From Maridesulfovibrio frigidus DSM 17176 (GTDB taxonomy: Bacteria; Desulfobacterota; Desulfovibrionia; Desulfovibrionales; Desulfovibrionaceae): a DNA stretch of 64,000 bases. The stretch's first letter is position 1; every line of letters begins with the position of its first letter. The translations under genes were made by a program, and so were the position numbers. The notes beneath the pieces are model-generated. The model did no database searches, was not told where the DNA came from, and saw only the letters and a list, made by a program, of their open reading frames with translations. The stretch lies in NCBI RefSeq assembly GCF_000711735.1, contig NZ_JONL01000007.1, positions 1 to 64,000 on the forward strand, written 5' to 3'. Shown here in pieces: positions 1 through 8,231 of this stretch.

Positions 1-1
1 G

Positions 2-817
2 GAACCAGAATCAGAAGTTGTAGGTGAGCCTGATACAACTCCTGAACCTGATCCTGTTGATGATATTACTGAACCTATTGTTGAGCCCGAGCCAACTCCC
101 GAACCTGAGCCAGAGCTTGAAACGGAAGTAGTTTCGGAAGAGGAACCCGTAGTAGCTCCCGAGCCCGAGGGTGAGACGGAAACAGAATCAGACGGTGGTG
201 AAAAGCCAGGTAATCGCTGGGGACAGGTGGAAGAAGGTCCTGACCAAGGCAAGGCAGGTGGGCAGAAATCTACTGACACTGATTCCGATACTACGGATGA
301 TGCTGCTGATTCTGGAGGCGGGAATGGGAATCAATGGGGCCGTGTCGAAGATGGTCCCGACCAAGGAAAGGGCGGAGATCAGGATTCTACTGAATCTGAT
401 ATGGATTCAGCAGACTCTACTGACAAGGGTGGTTCTAAGGGGAATATGGGTGTTGGTAACGGTCAGGATGAAGCTCCTCCCGGAGTGACTGAAGATCAAC
501 CTCATTATGATGAAAGAGTTGAAGGTGCTGATGGAGATGATTCTCTTGAAACAGACTTTTTCCTCATGGATAGTGAAGGTGAAGATTCCGGTGGAAGCTG
601 GACTGACATTACTGATAGTGATGGAGATCAGTCCTCGTCATCGTTTGGTGATGATAATAGTTGGACGGAGTCGGTCGAATCAGATTCTGGTAAAGGAAAA
701 GGTAAGGGTAAAGATAAAGGGGATGATCAGAATGACGAGGACAGTTCCGATGGTGCTGACAACCTTGATGCGTTCGAAAATGAAGCTGAAGACTTCTCGG
801 ATCAGGCAGATTGGTAG
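2..817 (+). CDS. C-terminal part of an acidic repeat protein, probable type I secretion substrate (5' end outside window)
   Basis: The frame is open from base 2 to the TAG at 815-817, so about 271 codons of a longer gene are seen. The first third is a Pro/Glu spacer (PEPEPE-like), typical of stalks in surface proteins. Then come two related blocks, NRWGQVEEGPDQGK (near 210-255) and NQWGRVEDGPDQGK (near 330-375). The rest is Asp/Ser-rich with a short Gly-Lys run (GKGKGKGKDKG) and the end is acidic (SDQADW). There are no cysteines or membrane segments in this part. A large acidic protein directly upstream of a type I secretion operon on the same strand, with no terminator in the 54-base gap, suggests it is the exported substrate. 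That role is inferred from context; no RTX nonapeptides are visible in this part. Confidence 0.7.
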   Translation, partial: EPESEVVGEPDTTPEPDPVDDITEPIVEPEPTPEPEPELETEVVSEEEPVVAPEPEGETETESDGGEKPGNRWGQVEEGPDQGKAGGQKSTDTDSDTTDDAADSGGGNGNQWGRVEDGPDQGKGGDQDSTESDMDSADSTDKGGSKGNMGVGNGQDEAPPGVTEDQPHYDERVEGADGDDSLETDFFLMDSEGEDSGGSWTDITDSDGDQSSSSFGDDNSWTESVESDSGKGKGKGKDKGDDQNDEDSSDGADNLDAFENEAEDFSDQADW

Positions 818-871
818 TGTTGTTTTGAAATCTATATCTGTCAGTTGAACCGAAAATACAGGTAAAAATAT

Positions 872-2557
872 ATGGATTTATCATACTTCAAGGAAAAAAA
901 AGGATTTATGAGTGACCTCTGGGCTATGCCAGCGTTCATTCGTAATTCTTTTGATTTGTTCCTTGCTTCTCTGGGAATTAATGTCCTTTCTCTGGCTTTG
1001 CCAATAGTTCTGATGCAGGTCTACGACCGTATTGTCCCGACTCAGGCAACGAACACTTTGCTGTGGTTGGTTGCGGGGTTCTTCTGTGCTCTTATTTTAG
1101 AGTTTATTTTACGGTTGTGCCGTTCAACCATTACCAACTGGATGTCCTCCCGTTTTGAACATAGCCTTGCCCACGCTTGCGTTTGTCGTTGGATAAATTG
1201 TGTGCTGGAGGATTTTGAAAAAGACGGAGCCGGAGTACACCTTGATCGTTTGCGCGGGGTGAATACACTACGCTCTTTCTATGCAGGACAAGCTTTTCAG
1301 TTGATGATGGATCTTCCGTTTGCATTTCTTTTCCTTGCAGTAGTGGGGTTTTTAGGTGGATGGCAGGTCGCGGCCTATCTTGCCTTTGTTGCGACCATAT
1401 TCATGATCATTACATCCTTTATTCGAAGTAGTTACAGCGTAAACAGGCTTAAGCAAAAGAATCAGGCGGACCGTCGTTATAACTTTTTGGTGGAAGCTCT
1501 AGGCGGAATTCACGCAATAAAAGCCCTTACCCTTGAAGAATCAATGTTGCGTCGTCATGAGCGGCTTGAAGCCGATGCAGCGCAGTTGGATTATGATGTG
1601 ATCTTTAGCGGTAATCTACCGGTAAATATTGGCAATCTTTTTTCACAGATTAATCTATTCGGAGTCCTTTTTGTGGGAGGTAGTCTCGCAATTTCAGGCC
1701 AAATTACTTTAGGTAGCCTTGCAGCCTGTACTTTGCTCAGCGGGAGATTTTTCCAGCCTTTCAGAAGTCTTGCTTCATTCTGGGTTCGGCATGCTGATAT
1801 TGAGATAGCGAAAGAACAAATTAAAAATATAGTAAATCTCCGCGAAGAATATGATCTTGAAGCCCCATGTCTGCCAGATGAAATCAAGGGTAAAGTCGTC
1901 CTTGATAATATTTCCTTCAGGCGTGAAAGTGATGGGAGTGAAATTTTTAGCGAACTTAATATGACTGTTGAAGACGGTGAAATGGTTTGCATCAATACAG
2001 AGGGCGGCAGGCCCACCACGGAGTTGCTCAACATTATTTACGGTTTGAATCGTCCAGATTCCGGGCAGGCATTTATAGATGGTCATAACTTGCGTGACGT
2101 ATGTCATGATAATTACAAGGGAAGGATTGAATATATTCCCCAGCACGGCACTCTTTTCAACGGAACTATTTTTGACAATCTGACTCTTTTCAATCCGGCA
2201 AACAGGCAAGTGGCTATGGATGCAGCCTCTCTTTTGCAACTTGATAATGTTCTTTCAGAGTTGCCTCTTGGTTATGAAACGAAGGTTGGCAACAGGCTTT
2301 ATGAATTTTTACCTACTGGAGTAATTCAGCGGATCTGTCTTGCCAGAGCTTTGACTGTTCGTCCTCGGGTTATCCTGATGGATAGAGTAAATGAATCCAT
2401 GGATGCGGATAGTGAGCAGCTTTTTTTCTGGTTGATGAATAAGCTGAAAGGCAATTGCACCATTATAATCGCTACCGGAAATTCAACTTTGTTTTCAATG
2501 GCTGATTCTGTCTACAGCCTCGAGAGTGGAAAACTCAAGAAGGAGATGCAGCCATGA
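872..2557 (+). CDS. ABC half-exporter of a type I secretion system, degenerate ATPase
   Basis: 561 residues. The N-terminal half has the membrane segments of an ABC exporter (hydrophobic stretches near 30-50, 65-85 and 140-180). The C-terminal part from about residue 340 is a nucleotide-binding domain. Its motifs are badly eroded: where Walker A should read GxxGxGKST it reads NTEGGRPTT (375-383), with Pro381 in place of the ATP-binding Lys. The signature is LPTGV instead of LSGGQ. Walker B ends in Asp504-Arg505, so the catalytic Glu is gone. The H-loop reads ATGN. The fold around these motifs (Q-loop-like IPQHGTLFNGT) is kept and the frame is open, so this is an intact gene for a probably non-hydrolysing subunit. 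Its stop overlaps the next ATG by four bases (ATGA), indicating translational coupling. It probably pairs with the second ABC protein at 3063. Confidence 0.85.
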   Translation: MDLSYFKEKKGFMSDLWAMPAFIRNSFDLFLASLGINVLSLALPIVLMQVYDRIVPTQATNTLLWLVAGFFCALILEFILRLCRSTITNWMSSRFEHSLAHACVCRWINCVLEDFEKDGAGVHLDRLRGVNTLRSFYAGQAFQLMMDLPFAFLFLAVVGFLGGWQVAAYLAFVATIFMIITSFIRSSYSVNRLKQKNQADRRYNFLVEALGGIHAIKALTLEESMLRRHERLEADAAQLDYDVIFSGNLPVNIGNLFSQINLFGVLFVGGSLAISGQITLGSLAACTLLSGRFFQPFRSLASFWVRHADIEIAKEQIKNIVNLREEYDLEAPCLPDEIKGKVVLDNISFRRESDGSEIFSELNMTVEDGEMVCINTEGGRPTTELLNIIYGLNRPDSGQAFIDGHNLRDVCHDNYKGRIEYIPQHGTLFNGTIFDNLTLFNPANRQVAMDAASLLQLDNVLSELPLGYETKVGNRLYEFLPTGVIQRICLARALTVRPRVILMDRVNESMDADSEQLFFWLMNKLKGNCTIIIATGNSTLFSMADSVYSLESGKLKKEMQP

Positions 2558-3066
2558 TATCTGAAACTGCAGAAAGAAATGGGCGATGGGAGATGGCATG
2601 GAAACGCTGGATTCTGCAATCCGCTCGAACATGGGATGATGTGGCTGGTATCATTCAACTTATTAACATCGATCAAGTCGATAAAGATCATATGTTGTTT
2701 ACTCAATATGCTCTGGATTTAAATTTAATTATTCAAGCTCTCAATAACCAAGAAGCTTCTTTTGAAAATCTATATAAAGGAGATGAGATTTTTCAACGTC
2801 TTTTGGATTATGCTAAAATTCATTTTGAACATGAAAAAGTTATAATGGAAAATATTAAAAGCCCTCTTATGGAAGCTCATTTGGAGCAGCACGCAATTTT
2901 CATGAAGATGATTGAAGATCATTACAAGGATTTTAAACAAGGGAGATTACATATTGTAAGTGGCCTAAAGCTGTCTGTTCTGGATTGGTGGGTTAACCAT
3001 ATTAACGGGATTGACTATCAGACCTTTGTTGTAAGAAATTCTAAGTTTGGTAAGGGGGCGCAATGA
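2554..3066 (+). CDS. Bacteriohemerythrin-like protein inside the secretion operon
   Basis: 170 residues with the hemerythrin four-helix pattern. All seven iron ligands of the family can be placed: His46 (DKDH), His90 and Glu94 (HFEHE), His109 and His113 (HLEQH), His149 and Asp154 (HINGID). The spacings 90/94/109/113 and 149/154 match the classical 54/58/73/77 and 101/106 pattern. A diiron, oxygen-binding site is therefore expected. There is no signal peptide, so it is cytoplasmic. A clear AAGGAG lies just ahead of its ATG. It overlaps the ABC genes on both sides by four bases, so all three are translated together. Oxygen storage, delivery or sensing for the exporter are possible roles; the sequence does not decide between them. 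Confidence 0.88.
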   Translation: MISETAERNGRWEMAWKRWILQSARTWDDVAGIIQLINIDQVDKDHMLFTQYALDLNLIIQALNNQEASFENLYKGDEIFQRLLDYAKIHFEHEKVIMENIKSPLMEAHLEQHAIFMKMIEDHYKDFKQGRLHIVSGLKLSVLDWWVNHINGIDYQTFVVRNSKFGKGAQ

Positions 3067-5180
3067 TTAGTGGTAATTCCTCTCCCTTTGCTGTTCCCGG
3101 CGGATATGGACTTTGCATACCACCACTTCTTGACGCTCTCGGCTGGCGAGGAAATGATGTTCATTTGGCTGAAGCTATGCCTCATCTTTTTGAAAATTTA
3201 GACTTGTCCGACCTTTTAAATGTTATGGCTAATCTGAAGTTCGGCAGCCGGTCAATGGCCGTGCGTTTAAACAATATCGATAATCGAACCCTGCCTTGTT
3301 TGTTTGTAGGCAGTGACGGCAACGCTATGGTTTTGACCAAAAGTGATGGATTAAACTTTCTGGCTTATATCAGAGAAAGTGAGTCTTATCAGGCGCTCAA
3401 GCCGGACACACGGATGGGCACAGCATTCTATTTTGATCAGGTGGACACGAGAGGTCATTCACTTCACCGTAAACAAGAAAACTGGTTCAGAAATGTTCTT
3501 GCGCGATTCTGTAAAACTTTTCAGCACGGGTTACTTATATCTTTTTTGCTCAGTGTGCTTACACTGATTATGCCTTTGTTTATAATGACCATTTATGACC
3601 AAATGCCTTTTTTTGATAACAATACGAAGCTTGCTTATATTGTAGTCGGGGTCATGGTTTTCATCTTTAGCGATTTCGGATTACGGATTATCCGCTCTGG
3701 AATGATGAGTTTTATCGGGGCACGACTTGGAAACATTGTCGGAAATGAGGTTTTTAGACGTATTCTTTATTTACCTCCATCATACACAGAATCCGCTTCT
3801 ATAGGCTCACAGGCCTCGCGCATCAAAGATTTTGATTCAGTCCGTGATTTTTTTTCAGGGCAGGCTTTTACATCGCTTCTCGAGATGCCCTTTATTATTC
3901 TGCTTCTTTTTATGATGTGGGTATTGGGAGGACAGGTGGTGTTTGTGCCACTGACGGCGATAGTTCTTTTTGCCATCCTTGCAGTTATTTACATGCCGCT
4001 TGTAAAGCGGGCGAATGCAGGTGTTGCCAAGGTTGGTGCTGCGCGGCAGGAAATTGTCATGGAGATTCTTACCAAAATAAGAGCCATCAAACTAACCAGT
4101 ACTCCTAGGATATGGGAAAAACGATACCGTCAGCTTTCTGCGGAATGTGCAGCTCAGTCCTATCAGTCCTCGCAACTGGCTTCGCAGATTAGTGTTCTGA
4201 CTAATACCATTATTATGGCTGCCGGTGTTTTAACAATGGCAGTTTCAGTAAATGGGGTTATAGCCGGAGAAATGACTATGGGGGCCTTGGTGGCCTCAAT
4301 GATTCTAGTCTGGCGTATCCTTGCTCCTTTAAGATCCGCCTTCGTGGTTATGTTGCAGGTTGAGCGTATTAATAAGAGCGTTAAGCAAGTTGATAGGCTC
4401 ATGAATCTGGAGATTGAACAGCACTCTGAATCCCTGCTTATGCTCAATCGTAAAATGCTGGGTAATGTTAAGTTTTCACAGGTCTCCATTAGATATACAA
4501 ACGATGCCCATCCTGCTTTGCTTGGAGTTAACTTTTCTGTTGATCATGGTGAATTTCTGGCCATTACCGGTCATGATGGGGCAGGCAAGTCGACAATTCT
4601 TAAATTGATTCTAGGTTTATACCGTCCACAGGCAGGGATGATTGCGCTTAACAATACCAGTTTGCGCCAAATGGACCCACTACTGCTTAGGCGAACAATT
4701 GGGTATACCCCGCAGGTTCCGCAGTTTTTTTATGGAACAATAGCCCAGAACCTTAGATTGACTCATCCAACAGCTACCAACGAAGAACTCAGAAAAGCTT
4801 GTGAAATTGTAGGTGTTCTTAAAGATATTGAAGCATTGCCTAATGGATTTGAGACCAGAATCGGTGATTACAGAATGAAGCAGATGCATACGGGATTCCT
4901 TAAAAAATTGAATCTTTGCCGTTCTTTGGTGCGACCTGCTCCAATCATATTACTTGACGAAGTGCTCGAACGCCCCTCATCAGAAGATCGACCCTTTTTT
5001 ATGAATATGATCAACGATTTGAAGGGAACAGCTTCAGTAATAGCTGTAACAAATCACTGTGAATATCTTCAAGCTGCCGATAAAATTCTTTGGCTGGAAA
5101 AAGGAAAAGTAAAACTTTTTGGCCCGAGGGATGAAGTTATGTCTCGTTTGCCGGATGAATATAAATCCTGTTTATTCTAA
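3063..5180 (+). CDS. Type I secretion ABC transporter with C39-like N-terminal domain
   Basis: 705 residues, the usual size for LapB/HlyB-like exporters. The first ~130 residues resemble a peptidase-C39-like domain without a catalytic Cys, which in this family binds substrate rather than cleaving it. Membrane segments follow (for example around 160-180 and 190-210). The nucleotide-binding domain has an intact Walker A, GHDGAGKST (503-511), and a Walker B with Asp632-Glu633. The signature is MHTGF rather than LSGGQ, and the H-loop His appears replaced (VTNH). Together with the degenerate partner at 872 this suggests an asymmetric heterodimer in which this subunit binds ATP. The stop TAA lies 21 bases before the adaptor start. 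The ribosome site AAGGGGG precedes the ATG. Confidence 0.88.
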   Translation: MISGNSSPFAVPGGYGLCIPPLLDALGWRGNDVHLAEAMPHLFENLDLSDLLNVMANLKFGSRSMAVRLNNIDNRTLPCLFVGSDGNAMVLTKSDGLNFLAYIRESESYQALKPDTRMGTAFYFDQVDTRGHSLHRKQENWFRNVLARFCKTFQHGLLISFLLSVLTLIMPLFIMTIYDQMPFFDNNTKLAYIVVGVMVFIFSDFGLRIIRSGMMSFIGARLGNIVGNEVFRRILYLPPSYTESASIGSQASRIKDFDSVRDFFSGQAFTSLLEMPFIILLLFMMWVLGGQVVFVPLTAIVLFAILAVIYMPLVKRANAGVAKVGAARQEIVMEILTKIRAIKLTSTPRIWEKRYRQLSAECAAQSYQSSQLASQISVLTNTIIMAAGVLTMAVSVNGVIAGEMTMGALVASMILVWRILAPLRSAFVVMLQVERINKSVKQVDRLMNLEIEQHSESLLMLNRKMLGNVKFSQVSIRYTNDAHPALLGVNFSVDHGEFLAITGHDGAGKSTILKLILGLYRPQAGMIALNNTSLRQMDPLLLRRTIGYTPQVPQFFYGTIAQNLRLTHPTATNEELRKACEIVGVLKDIEALPNGFETRIGDYRMKQMHTGFLKKLNLCRSLVRPAPIILLDEVLERPSSEDRPFFMNMINDLKGTASVIAVTNHCEYLQAADKILWLEKGKVKLFGPRDEVMSRLPDEYKSCLF

Positions 5181-5201
5181 TTGTATTCAAAGGAAGTAGC
5201 C

Positions 5202-6539
5202 ATGAGTTCTGAAAATAGAAAAGTTCGCATTAATAAAAAAGATTCTCTTCATCTCTCACAAGCATTGCTGCTTGAAGAGACAGGAGTGCCACGGCTTGTT
5301 CGTTACGTCATTATTACTCTCACGCTTGTCATTGCAGCTTTTATTGGATGGGCATCCGTTACCAAAATTGACGAAGTGGCTGTCAGCAGTGGTAAAATAA
5401 TTCCTTCAGGTCATATAAAAAGAGTTCAGAGCGAAGATGGCGGAATTGTCTCAGCCATTCTGGTTCGAGATGGGGAAGCCGTTAAAAAGGGGCAGGACCT
5501 TATCATAATGGATCCAACTGTCTCTGTATCCAATTTGGATCAACATCTTGGGCGGTTGGCTGCTCTGGATTTACGTAAAGAAAGGCTTGCCGCGCTGATT
5601 GACGGTAGAAATCCCGACTATTCAAAAGTGGATGAACGCTATAAGGATCTAGCCGCCCAGCAAAGAAGACTTCATGCGCAAAAGATAGAGTCTATGAATG
5701 CTTCAAGAGCGATCCTTAATAATCAAATTAATCAGTATAAAGCTGAACTTATAAATCTGAACAGCAGAGAGGATACTCTACGTCAACAAAACGATCTTTT
5801 GAAAGAAGAGTATCAATCATATGAAGGGCTCTTTAAACAGCAATTAGTCGGTAAAAGTGAATATTTCGGAGTAAAAAGGCAGTTTTTACAAGTGCAGGAA
5901 AGTCTACACCAGATTCCGGTACATCGTATTCAGGTTGGCGAAAAACTTACTGAAAGCAAGAATAGACTTGTTAAGTTGAAAGAAGAAGCTCTTGAATCAT
6001 GGATGTCTGAACTTACAGTAGTAGAAGCTGAGGCTTCAGAGATACAAGAAATAATAAAGCGATTTCAGATGGATGTGTTCCAATTGTCTGTGAAAGCGCC
6101 ACAAGATGGTGTTATTCATAATCTTCAGGTCAATTCGCTGGGGGAAATAGTAAAACCCGGAGAAACTGTGCTTGAACTTATTCCTACAGGAAAGGATCTT
6201 ATTGCCGAAGTTCATATTTCGTCACGCGACGTGGGGCATATTCAAGTGGGACAGCCTGTGACAGTAAAATTCACAGCCTATGATTTTGCCCGCTATGGCG
6301 GGGTAAAAGGTAAGTTGATTGATATTTCACCCACAACTATCGTTGGCGAAAAGGGCCGAGTTTATTATGAGGGGATAGTCACGCTAGAAAAGACTTACCT
6401 CGAAAAAGGTAGCCAAAAACTACAAGTATTACCGGGCATGACTGTAATGGCAGATATCCGGACTGGTGAAAAGACTCTGATTGGTTACTTTATGAAACCT
6501 ATTTATCTGTCATTGCAGCAATCTTTTCGTGAAAGATAG
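5202..6539 (+). CDS. HlyD-family membrane fusion protein of the type I secretion system
   Basis: 445 residues from the ATG at 5202, which has AAGGAAG eight bases upstream; an in-frame TTG at 5181 has no such site. A short cytoplasmic N-terminus is followed by one membrane segment (YVIITLTLVIAAFIGWA). Then come a lipoyl/barrel-sandwich half (SGHIKRVQSEDGG), a long coiled-coil hairpin rich in Gln, Glu and Lys, the second lipoyl half (VKAPQDGVIHNLQV) and a beta-barrel end. This is the periplasmic adaptor that links the ABC exporter to a TolC-like channel. No outer-membrane factor gene lies in this operon. The TolC-like gene at 6728 is convergent and belongs to the efflux operon, but could serve both. 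Confidence 0.9.
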   Translation: MSSENRKVRINKKDSLHLSQALLLEETGVPRLVRYVIITLTLVIAAFIGWASVTKIDEVAVSSGKIIPSGHIKRVQSEDGGIVSAILVRDGEAVKKGQDLIIMDPTVSVSNLDQHLGRLAALDLRKERLAALIDGRNPDYSKVDERYKDLAAQQRRLHAQKIESMNASRAILNNQINQYKAELINLNSREDTLRQQNDLLKEEYQSYEGLFKQQLVGKSEYFGVKRQFLQVQESLHQIPVHRIQVGEKLTESKNRLVKLKEEALESWMSELTVVEAEASEIQEIIKRFQMDVFQLSVKAPQDGVIHNLQVNSLGEIVKPGETVLELIPTGKDLIAEVHISSRDVGHIQVGQPVTVKFTAYDFARYGGVKGKLIDISPTTIVGEKGRVYYEGIVTLEKTYLEKGSQKLQVLPGMTVMADIRTGEKTLIGYFMKPIYLSLQQSFRER

Positions 6540-6589
6540 TATCTAATTGGAATTTTGTTCTAAGGATTCAATGTCAGGTTAAGTCGGAA

Positions 6590-6610
6590 CTTTTCAGTAA
6601 TACTGAAAAG
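6590..6610 (+). repeat. Short perfect inverted repeat downstream of the secretion operon
   Basis: Arms CTTTTCAGTA and TACTGAAAAG meet almost without a loop, 50 bases after the adaptor stop. There is no T tract, so it is more likely an RNA 3'-end stem or a protein site than a terminator by itself. Confidence 0.4.
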
Positions 6611-6652
6611 CAGCTTATTCGTTAGGCACATTAATTATACTTCATGAACAAA

Positions 6653-6686
6653 AAAAGCCTCGCTTCCATATGGAAGCGAGGCTTTT
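6653..6686. terminator. Bidirectional Rho-independent terminator
   Basis: A perfect 34-base palindrome (AAAAGCCTCGCTTCCAT and its complement) with A and T runs at its ends lies between two convergent operons, so it can end both transcripts. Confidence 0.88.
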
Positions 6687-6727
6687 GAAATGGGGCTTTA
6701 TAAAAATGGTGGAGTTTCTAAAATATC

Positions 6728-8131
6728 CTATGCTGGATTCCCTTTTTTAACCGGGTTATACTGATCTGGATTTCCACCAAGGGCTTTATAGAGGTTCACG
6801 TAATTGAGCAATTGCGCATAGACATTTTCTGCCATGCTTTCCTCGGCAGTACGCCTTGTGTCCTGCGCGTCCATCCAGTCCTTAAAAGTTCCTGACCCTG
6901 ACCTGTAGCGCACTTCATATATATTTTCGACATTGCGGGCTGCATCAAGATTGTCTTTAAGATACTTGCTCTTGTCAGCTAGATTTTTACGATTCGAAAG
7001 GGAATCCCCTACTTCTTTCATCGCTTCGTACAGTGTCTGTTTAAAAGAGACCACTGCTTCATCATATTGGGCCTTGGATTGATCTAGGTTCAATTCTAAT
7101 TTGTACCAGTTGAGGAACGGAAACGCGATGCCTGAAGCAAGGGCAGCAAAAGGGTTATCCAGCATATTAGCAAGTTCAGCACTTGACCCACCGAGACTGC
7201 CGGTCAACGACAAGGTAGGGTAAAAGCTGGCCTTGGCTGCATCGGTATTGGCCAACAATTTGCGTAAACGTGATTCAGCTGCACGCAGATCCGGACGGCG
7301 AGATAGCAATTCCACAGGAAGTCCGGCAGGAATCACTGGAAGAGTGGACCTGATAAGACTCTTAGGGTCGGCCATAATTTTCCCTGGAGGCAAGTCAAAA
7401 AGGATCGTCAGAGAATTTATATTTTCCTGCCTATTCTGCATATAGGAATAATATTTAGCCTGCTGAATGGTCAATTCCTGCTTGGCTTTGTTGACTTCCA
7501 GTTTCGATGCTGAACCATAGCGTTGCTGAGCAAGTATTCGTTTTAAAGTCATCTCGGAAGACTGAATATTACTCCTGCACAAGTCAATGCGCACATTGCT
7601 ATAAGCTATACTCCAGTAAAGCTTCATAGTCGTACCCACCAGAGATAGGGCTGTGCTCATGCGGTCTTCATTACTTGCAACAGCTTCCCACATGGCAGCG
7701 TCACGGGTGCGGGAAAGTTTGCCCCACAGATCTGCTTCATAGCTAATGTTAAAACCTCCGGCATATGAATTGGTAAAACCGCCTTTATCAAAATATTTGG
7801 TATTGACGCTGCCGACAGCACCTGAAAGCTGTGGCAACATATCATTGTAGGCAAGTCCCGCCTGTAACCGGGCCTGTGTAACCCTAAATCCAGCTGCAGC
7901 AAGGTTATTGTTACGTTCCAGCACCAGCTTAACCAGTTTTGTAAGCGACGCATCTTCAAAGCTTTCCGCCCATTTGGCAGCAGATAAGGAGATTTCAGAG
8001 GTACTATTTCCTGTAGAATTCCAGCTTTTGGGAACAGTAACTTCGGGTGGAGTGTACTCAGTCTGCAACAAAGAGCCGCAACCACTAAGAATGAAGGGAA
8101 CCAGACATACATATATAACAATATTTCTCAT
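6728..8131 (-). CDS. TolC/NodT-type outer-membrane efflux lipoprotein
   Basis: 467 residues. The signal peptide ends in a lipobox (LSGC, Cys18), so the protein is probably lipid-anchored. Two repeated helical halves follow, as in the outer-membrane factor family; motifs such as LLSRRPDLRAAE and LLANTDAAKASFYPTLSL are characteristic of the NodT/OprM group. It forms the trimeric outer-membrane channel of a tripartite exporter. It is the last gene of the minus-strand operon MacA-like, ATPase, MacB-like permease, OMF. About 100 bases separate it from the permease and the ribosome site AGG is modest. Confidence 0.9.
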   Translation of the reverse strand: MRNIVIYVCLVPFILSGCGSLLQTEYTPPEVTVPKSWNSTGNSTSEISLSAAKWAESFEDASLTKLVKLVLERNNNLAAAGFRVTQARLQAGLAYNDMLPQLSGAVGSVNTKYFDKGGFTNSYAGGFNISYEADLWGKLSRTRDAAMWEAVASNEDRMSTALSLVGTTMKLYWSIAYSNVRIDLCRSNIQSSEMTLKRILAQQRYGSASKLEVNKAKQELTIQQAKYYSYMQNRQENINSLTILFDLPPGKIMADPKSLIRSTLPVIPAGLPVELLSRRPDLRAAESRLRKLLANTDAAKASFYPTLSLTGSLGGSSAELANMLDNPFAALASGIAFPFLNWYKLELNLDQSKAQYDEAVVSFKQTLYEAMKEVGDSLSNRKNLADKSKYLKDNLDAARNVENIYEVRYRSGSGTFKDWMDAQDTRRTAEESMAENVYAQLLNYVNLYKALGGNPDQYNPVKKGNPA

Positions 8132-8231
8132 GAACTTTACCTGTAATTATTAACGGAAAGAGTGGCTACGGGATTAAGACGCGTTCATTGCGTACCGGAA
8201 AACTTTGAAGTGCCATAAATTATAACTGCAT

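Noticed and set aside
3280-3300. AATCGAACCC-like match to the ssrA 3' end inside the ABC gene
   Set aside because: Only about ten bases match and it lies within a conserved coding region; chance.
6728-8131. TolC-like gene as dedicated channel of the type I secretion operon
   Set aside because: It is on the opposite strand, separated by a terminator and co-directional with the MacAB-like genes; a shared role is possible but not shown.
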